Origin: Pseudomonadota bacterium
GTDB taxonomy: Bacteria > Pseudomonadota > Gammaproteobacteria > Steroidobacterales > Steroidobacteraceae
NCBI GenBank assembly: GCA_026398735.1
Contig: JAPLSH010000008.1
Coordinates: forward strand, 1-64,000
Reading direction: 5' to 3'
Length of the DNA stretch: 64,000 bases
Shown here: positions 58,305 through 64,000 of the stretch, piece after piece
How the letters are laid out: every line of letters begins with the position of its first letter
Position numbering within the stretch: the first letter of the stretch is position 1
The notes under the pieces: generated by a model
Seen by the model: only the letters and a program-made list of their open reading frames with translations
Databases searched by the model: none
Told to the model about the DNA's origin: nothing
Program-made: the position numbers and the translations under genes

Positions 58305-59147
58305 ATGTCCGAACTCATCGACCTGCATACCCACAGCTATCACTCAGATGGCGTCCTTGCGCCTGCGGCGCTGGTGGAGCTTGCCGCCAAGCGCAAGGTG
58401 AGCGTGCTGGCACTGACCGACCACGACACCAGCGTCGGGTGCGCAGAGGCCGCCGCAGCCTGCGCCCAGCACGGCATCGGCTTTGTGCCGGGCATCGAGT
58501 TCACTGCCGGCTGGCGCGGGCAGGAAATCCACATCGTCGGCTTAGGCATCAACACCGAACACGCGGCAGTGCAGGCGCGCTGCACAGAGCTGCTGACGCT
58601 GCGACGGGCGCGTATCGCCGCCATAGGCGAACTGCTGTCACGCGAGCGGGCGCTGGGCGGCCAGAACATCGCCACTGACCTGCTGCAACAGCCGGGCGTG
58701 CCCACACGATTGCACCTGGCTCGCGAGCTGCTCAAGCGCGGTCTGGCCCGCGACCAGCAGGATGCGTTTGACCGCTGGCTGGGGCGCAAGCGCCCGGGTC
58801 ATGTGCCGCAACAGTGGCCGGGTATCGAGGGCGCCATCGAGGCCATCGTGGCCGCCGGTGGCATTGCCGTGCTGGCCCATGCGCACCGCTACAAGTTTTC
58901 CAACGGCGTACTGGGCGAGCTGTGCGCGGCTTTCAAGGCCGCCGGGGGCGGCGGCATCGAAGTCAGTCTGCCCGGCACGTCGCCCAACGATACGGCGCGC
59001 CTGCTGCGCCAAGCGCGGCTGCAGGGCCTGGCAGGCTCGGTAGGGTCAGACTTTCACCAGCCGGGCTTTGCATGGCGTCCGGTGGGGCGCTTCGCTAAGC
59101 TACCCGAGGACATCGCGCCAGTACTGGCGCAGCTTAGGCCGCAGTAA
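58305..59147 (+). CDS. PHP-domain phosphoesterase (YciV/nucleoside bisphosphatase-like)
   Basis: MSELIDLHTHSYHSDGVLAPAALVELAAKRKVSVLALTDHDTSVGC; PGIEFTAGWRGQEIHIVGLGIN. Confidence 0.92.
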   Translation: MSELIDLHTHSYHSDGVLAPAALVELAAKRKVSVLALTDHDTSVGCAEAAAACAQHGIGFVPGIEFTAGWRGQEIHIVGLGINTEHAAVQARCTELLTLRRARIAAIGELLSRERALGGQNIATDLLQQPGVPTRLHLARELLKRGLARDQQDAFDRWLGRKRPGHVPQQWPGIEGAIEAIVAAGGIAVLAHAHRYKFSNGVLGELCAAFKAAGGGGIEVSLPGTSPNDTARLLRQARLQGLAGSVGSDFHQPGFAWRPVGRFAKLPEDIAPVLAQLRPQ

Positions 59148-59173
59148 CCCGGCAAAGGTCGATCCACACGCGC

Positions 59174-59401
59174 ATGACGGACGACAGCCTCGATAACATC
59201 GATCGCGAGTTGTTTCGCAACATAGAGAAACTGCGTGCGCTGCGCATAGAGCACCGCGATCTCGATCAAATCATCGAACGCCTAGCTCTCGATATGCACA
59301 GCGATGAAGTGCAGATGCGCCGCCTCAAAAAACGCAAGCTGATGCTCAAAGACCAGATCCATCGCCTGCTCAGCGAATCCATACCGGACCTCAATGCCTG
59401 A
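59174..59401 (+). CDS. DUF465/YdcH family protein
   Basis: LRALRIEHRDLDQIIERLALDMHSDEVQMRRLKKRKLMLKDQIHRLL. Confidence 0.85.
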   Translation: MTDDSLDNIDRELFRNIEKLRALRIEHRDLDQIIERLALDMHSDEVQMRRLKKRKLMLKDQIHRLLSESIPDLNA

Positions 59402-60698
59402 AACCAATCTCTTTGCTGATTTCGCACCGCTGCCAGTGGGCATCGCGTTGATGCAGGTGCTGCTGGCGCTGTGCGCAGCAGTTGCCGGCATCTTGGCGGG
59501 CCATCTGGCCTCGCGTGGCGCACGGGCAGCGTTGCAGTCCGGCCGTACAGGCTGGCGGTTGTGGCTGCCAGAGCTGCTGGCAGTGGGCGTCGGCCCATTC
59601 ATCACTGCGGTCGTGCTGGTGGGCTGCCGCGCGCTGCCTGCCGTAGCGGCATGGCCGCTGACAGTGCTTGATGACTCGCTGTACCTGACACTGTTGTGGC
59701 TGTTGTGCCGCATCGGTTTGTGGCTACTGGCACTGGCTGCAGGGCGCGGCAGTTGGCTCGGACGGCATGAGTTGGTCTTCACCTGGTTAGCTTGGGTAGT
59801 CGGCTTGGCCTCGTTCATCGGTCTGCTCGAGGTGCTCGAAAGCACACTCGATACCATCGATCTGATTCCGGGCAAGGGCGTGTTCAGTCTGTGGTCGCTG
59901 CTCAAAGGCCTGGCAGTGGTGGCGCTGTTTCTGGCTATCACCAGCATCGTGTCGCGTGCCATCGAGCGGCGCGTCATGCGCATCGAAGCACTGGCGCCCT
60001 CCACGCGTATCGGCATCGCCAAGTTCAGTTACTTCTTCCTGACGTCGCTGGGCCTGCTGATCGGCATCAATGCCGCAGGTGTCGATCTGACTGCGCTCAC
60101 CGTGCTGACTGGCGCCATCGGCATCGGTTTGGGCTTCGGCTTGCAGTCCATCGCCAGCAATTTTGTCAGCGGCTTTGTGCTGCTGCTCGATAAGTCCATC
60201 AAGCCTGGCGATGTGATCAGCTTCACCGGCATGACTGGCACCAGCACCGAGAACTTCGGCTGGGTGCAAGAACTGCGCGGCCGTTATGTGGTGGTGCGTG
60301 ACCGCGATGGCGTAGAGACGCTGGTGCCCAACCAGAACCTCATCACCAACCCGGTCATCAACTGGAGCTATAGCGACCGCAAGGTGCGTCTTAAGCTGCC
60401 AGTACGCATCAGCTATGCCGACGATCCAGAGCAGGCGCTGACGTTGCTGGTGGAAGCCGCTTACTGCAGCCCGCGTGTGCTGCGCGATCCGGCGCCCGTG
60501 TCGCGACTGATGCACTTTAGCGACCACGGTATCGATCTGGAGCTGCGCTTCTGGATCACCGACCCGGCAGACGGCGTCAACAACGTGCGCTCTGATGTGA
60601 ACCGCTCGATCTGGAAACATTTCAAACAAGCCGGCATCACCATACCGGTGGCGCAATACGATGTACGGGTCGTACAGACGCGCGGTGGCGGCGCGTGA
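59394..60698 (+). CDS. MscS-family mechanosensitive ion channel
   Basis: GIGLGFGLQSIASNFVSGFVLLLDKSIKPGDVISF...YVVVRDRDGVETLVPNQNLITNPVINWS. Confidence 0.93.
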   Translation: MPETNLFADFAPLPVGIALMQVLLALCAAVAGILAGHLASRGARAALQSGRTGWRLWLPELLAVGVGPFITAVVLVGCRALPAVAAWPLTVLDDSLYLTLLWLLCRIGLWLLALAAGRGSWLGRHELVFTWLAWVVGLASFIGLLEVLESTLDTIDLIPGKGVFSLWSLLKGLAVVALFLAITSIVSRAIERRVMRIEALAPSTRIGIAKFSYFFLTSLGLLIGINAAGVDLTALTVLTGAIGIGLGFGLQSIASNFVSGFVLLLDKSIKPGDVISFTGMTGTSTENFGWVQELRGRYVVVRDRDGVETLVPNQNLITNPVINWSYSDRKVRLKLPVRISYADDPEQALTLLVEAAYCSPRVLRDPAPVSRLMHFSDHGIDLELRFWITDPADGVNNVRSDVNRSIWKHFKQAGITIPVAQYDVRVVQTRGGGA

Positions 60699-61105
60699 AG
60701 CCGCTGGTCCTGCCCGACGCGGATATCAGCATCAGCTTTGTGCGCGCCACAGGTCCCGGCGGTCAGAACGTCAACAAGCTCTCTACTGCTGCGCAACTGC
60801 GGTTTGATGTTGCCGGCACCACCGTACTGGACGAGGCGTCCAAGGCGCGTCTGCGCGTGTTGGCAGGGCGCCGCGTCACCGACGAAGATGAACTGCTGAT
60901 CATTGCGCGCAACCATCGCACCCAGGAAGGCAATCGCCGCGAAGCCTTGGCGCGTTTGCAGGCACTGGTTGAAGCGGCGCGCATTGCGCCAGTGCCACGC
61001 CGCGCCACGCGCCCTACCCGCGCGTCAAAACAGCGGCGCTTACAAACCAAAGCCCACGATCAACGCGTCAAGCAGATGCGCGGCAAAGTGCGCGATCGCG
61101 ACTAA
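60695..61105 (+). CDS. arfB: Alternative ribosome-rescue factor ArfB-like peptidyl-tRNA hydrolase
   Basis: ATGPGGQNVNKLSTAAQLRFD (GGQ motif) with basic C-terminal tail. Confidence 0.92.
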   Translation: MKPLVLPDADISISFVRATGPGGQNVNKLSTAAQLRFDVAGTTVLDEASKARLRVLAGRRVTDEDELLIIARNHRTQEGNRREALARLQALVEAARIAPVPRRATRPTRASKQRRLQTKAHDQRVKQMRGKVRDRD

Positions 61106-63546
61106 GAATGAGTGACCTGCAGGATGCTGTGACGCAGCGTCTCGGACAGCACCAGCTGCGCGTCATCGACTATGCGCAGCACCACTTCGTCAAACAGCAG
61201 TCGTCCTTCGGCATCGGCGCTCAACACACCGCGCTTGCGCAGCAGACTGATGAAGGCCTCATGCAGGCTGCGATCAAAAAACTCGGGGGCGTAATAGCCA
61301 TACAGCGCCACCATTTGCTTGGCAGTGCGTTCGCAGCGCTTTTGCAACTCGGAGGCGGTCAGCACGCCGCTGCCGGCTTGCTGCAACAACGCCAGCGGCA
61401 AGTAATAGCGCTCGATCACCTGAATGGTCGGCTGCGACAGCAGTGACAACTGCATGGCCTCGGCGCTGTCGGCGCGCGGCCTCTGCCACCAGCCCTGCTC
61501 CACGCTGCCTTCCAGCACGCCCAAGCCGCCAAGCACCTGCAACGTGTGGATCGTGACCTCGGCCAACTGCTCCTCCGTCCAACGCAGGAACAGCTCGTTG
61601 CCAATGTACGGATAGATGCGCCACGCCAGACGATGGATGTCTTCGGTGCGCAGGCGCGGGTTGGCGATGAAGCAGCAAGCGATCAGCGACGGCAACGCAA
61701 ACAGATGCAGCACGTTGTTGCGGTAATAGGTCATCGCCGGGGCATGCGCCGGCTCCAAACCGACCAATTCTCCGGCACCAGAACTCTCGGCCGCCGACCG
61801 CACGACAGCACTCATGCCCTCGCCATAGGCAATGATGCCTGCCGCGTCCAGCTCTGTGACTGTCACCCGCTCTGAATAAGGCAAGGCCTGCAACAGCCGC
61901 AGATACAGCTGCAGCTGACCTTGCAGATCTGCCTCACGCAGCACATTGCGTGGTGTGGCCAGCAGTGTCAGCGCCAGCAGATTAATGGGCGTGACCGAGG
62001 CCGCAGCATTGATGTTGCGCATGATGCGCCCGGCCAATTCATCGACAACCGGCGCCACCCACGGCGCGCGACCTTGATCATCGACCGGCTGCTGGCGCCA
62101 ATCTGCTTGATGCTGGTTGAGCAACTCATTTAGGTGCACGGGCTCACCTAGGTTGACGTGCACGCGACCAAAGCGCTCACGCAAACGTCGCAGCGAGCGC
62201 ACCAAGCCCATGAAGGATTCTTTTTGCTTGGGCTTGCCAGACAACTCGCCCACGTAGCTGTCCACTTCCATCACGCGCTCGTAGCCGAAATACACCGGCA
62301 CAAACACCACCGGGCGCACCGGCTGCCGCAGGAAACTGCGCACCGTCATCGACAACATGCCGGTCTTAGGTGCCAGCAAGCGGCCAGTGCGGCTGCGACC
62401 ACCCTCAATAAAATATTCGACTGGATGGCCGCGCGACATGATCACGGCGAGATAATTCATGAACACGACGGCATAGAGGGCGTTGCCGCGAAAGCTGCGA
62501 CGGATGAAGAACGCGCCAGCCTTGCGCAGGTAACGCCCCACCACCGGGATGTTGAGGTTGATGCCGGCAGCAATGTGCGGGATGGCAAAGCCCTGCTTGT
62601 AGATCGCATACGACAGCAGCAGATAATCAATGTGACTGCGATGGCAGGGCACATAGATGATCTCGTTGCCGGGCGCCACATCGCGCAGCGTTTGCGCGTG
62701 CCGGAACTCCACACCGTCATAGACGCGCGTCCACAGCCTGGTGAACACCACTTCGCACAGGCGCACAAAAGCGTTGGAATAGTTGGCAGCGATCTCTTCG
62801 AACAGTTCGCGAGCCTGCAGCAGTCCGCGGCGACGCGCGTCTTTGCCATCACCTGCCTGCTGCGCCACGGCACTGCGTACAGCGCGCGTGCGCAGCACCT
62901 GCGTGAGCAGCGTGCGTTGGTGCGATAAATTGGGCCCGATGTGTGCCGCGCGCGCATGACTGAACTGCTGTTGCAACAGCTTGGCAATGCGCCGGGCTGC
63001 TAAGTTGCCCGCAGCTTCACCGCCCAGCAACGCGCGCAACGACTGCCCTGGCCCGAACTGCACCAGCGTGTCGCGACTGTTGAACAGCAACGTCAGTAAC
63101 CGATGCACACGACCGACCAAGGCAGAGTCTTCGGCAAGCGCCAAGCGCCACCAAGAACCTTGCCTCTGCGGTGCCCGCCCCCAATAAACGGCCGCCGTGA
63201 CCAGCGTCACGTCGAAGCCCGGATCTGCGGCAATACGGCGCAGCAAGGGCAGCAGTTGCAAGGCCGGCCTGCGGTCCATGCGCTGACGCAGCAGACCCAC
63301 GGGCCGAGCCAGCGCGATGACGGCTGGCTGCGTTGCTTGAGCACCCTCTATAGACAGCGTGCGCATGGGCAACGGCAAGCCCGCGCGCTCACATGCCTGA
63401 CGCAACACCGTCGCATCGCCGCGGCTCTGGCGTTCGAGCACATAGCACACAGGTGCCGGCGCCGCGGACAGACGCTCAGCCGCATCCTGTGGCAACGATG
63501 TAAATCGCAGCCAGGGCAACCAGAGACGTCCGGAAAGTCTGCTCAT
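61102..63546 (-). CDS. plsB: Glycerol-3-phosphate 1-O-acyltransferase
   Basis: YVPCHRSHIDYLLLSYAIYKQGFAIPHIAAGINLNIPVVGRYLRKAGAFFIRRSF; FIEGGRSRTGRLL. Confidence 0.96.
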   Translation of the reverse strand: MSRLSGRLWLPWLRFTSLPQDAAERLSAAPAPVCYVLERQSRGDATVLRQACERAGLPLPMRTLSIEGAQATQPAVIALARPVGLLRQRMDRRPALQLLPLLRRIAADPGFDVTLVTAAVYWGRAPQRQGSWWRLALAEDSALVGRVHRLLTLLFNSRDTLVQFGPGQSLRALLGGEAAGNLAARRIAKLLQQQFSHARAAHIGPNLSHQRTLLTQVLRTRAVRSAVAQQAGDGKDARRRGLLQARELFEEIAANYSNAFVRLCEVVFTRLWTRVYDGVEFRHAQTLRDVAPGNEIIYVPCHRSHIDYLLLSYAIYKQGFAIPHIAAGINLNIPVVGRYLRKAGAFFIRRSFRGNALYAVVFMNYLAVIMSRGHPVEYFIEGGRSRTGRLLAPKTGMLSMTVRSFLRQPVRPVVFVPVYFGYERVMEVDSYVGELSGKPKQKESFMGLVRSLRRLRERFGRVHVNLGEPVHLNELLNQHQADWRQQPVDDQGRAPWVAPVVDELAGRIMRNINAAASVTPINLLALTLLATPRNVLREADLQGQLQLYLRLLQALPYSERVTVTELDAAGIIAYGEGMSAVVRSAAESSGAGELVGLEPAHAPAMTYYRNNVLHLFALPSLIACCFIANPRLRTEDIHRLAWRIYPYIGNELFLRWTEEQLAEVTIHTLQVLGGLGVLEGSVEQGWWQRPRADSAEAMQLSLLSQPTIQVIERYYLPLALLQQAGSGVLTASELQKRCERTAKQMVALYGYYAPEFFDRSLHEAFISLLRKRGVLSADAEGRLLFDEVVLRIVDDAQLVLSETLRHSILQVTHS

Positions 63547-63556
63547 TGGATGACGC

Positions 63557-64000
63557 TCAGGCCAGCGGTGCAGGCATATCGAGCGAGATCAGGAAGTACT
63601 CGAACTGGTACTTGATGAAGGGGATCTGCGTATGCAGCCGATGATCTGCATCAACCAAATGCAAGGTCGCCTTGTGCTCGGCGGCAAACCGAATGCTGTC
63701 CTGAACAGGCACCACCTCATCGCCCCAACCATGCACGATGGTAGTGGGACAGTCTGTGGTGGGAACGCGCAGCGGCGGCAAGCCGGGCATGTAGATGGCC
63801 GGCGCCATCAAAAATACGCCGCGTACATGCAAAACCGAGGCGTTGGCCAACGACACATAGCCACCTAGGCTGCTGCCCACCAGCACCAACTCACCGCTGA
63901 TGTTCTTGCAGACGTCGGCCAGACGCTGCGCACGATCTGTCGGCGAATCTATTCCGCGGTAATCGACCGATTCGACTTCATAGCCTTCGCTTTTGGCAGC
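63557..64000 (-). CDS. Small alpha/beta hydrolase (YqiA/RBBP9-like), 5' truncated by window edge
   Basis: Frame open to 64000 (AAKSEGYEVESVDYRGIDSPTDRAQRLADVCKNISGELVLVGSSLGGYVSL...); TIVHGWGDEVVPVQDS, HRL. Confidence 0.8.
   Translation of the reverse strand, partial: AAKSEGYEVESVDYRGIDSPTDRAQRLADVCKNISGELVLVGSSLGGYVSLANASVLHVRGVFLMAPAIYMPGLPPLRVPTTDCPTTIVHGWGDEVVPVQDSIRFAAEHKATLHLVDADHRLHTQIPFIKYQFEYFLISLDMPAPLA

Overview
64 kb chromosomal window from a high-GC proteobacterium, probably a gammaproteobacterium judging from the rhlB/trxA-rho, dusB-fis-purH-purD, accBC-prmA and plsB neighbourhoods. Both ends are mostly conserved or catabolic genes: ALDH, a heme-PQQ dehydrogenase, tandem tannase/feruloyl esterases, groESL, dsbD, accBC, purHD, rho and plsB. 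Two accessory blocks stand out. (1) 20.0-28.3 kb, minus strand: an ECF sigma / FecR / STN-TonB-receptor cascade followed by three tandem copies of a two-gene exported module (a DUF6152-like small protein whose predicted mature N-terminus is His-His, plus a ~250-300 aa exported partner of unknown function). This is the best candidate for an undescribed system. (2) 28.4-40.5 kb: a dense toxin-antitoxin/defence island. Several toxin genes there have internal deletions or frameshifts while the cognate antitoxins, operators and stop/start overlaps are kept. It also holds an AbiE-like regulator/nucleotidyltransferase pair between 151-bp direct repeats, and a nuclease-helicase(DUF2075)-S24-like fusion protein. 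Intact phd-doc (10.2-10.9 kb) and mqsRA (15.9-16.6 kb) modules lie outside the island. No tRNA, rRNA, CRISPR array, transposase or phage structural gene was recognised. All family calls come from reading motifs, not database searches.
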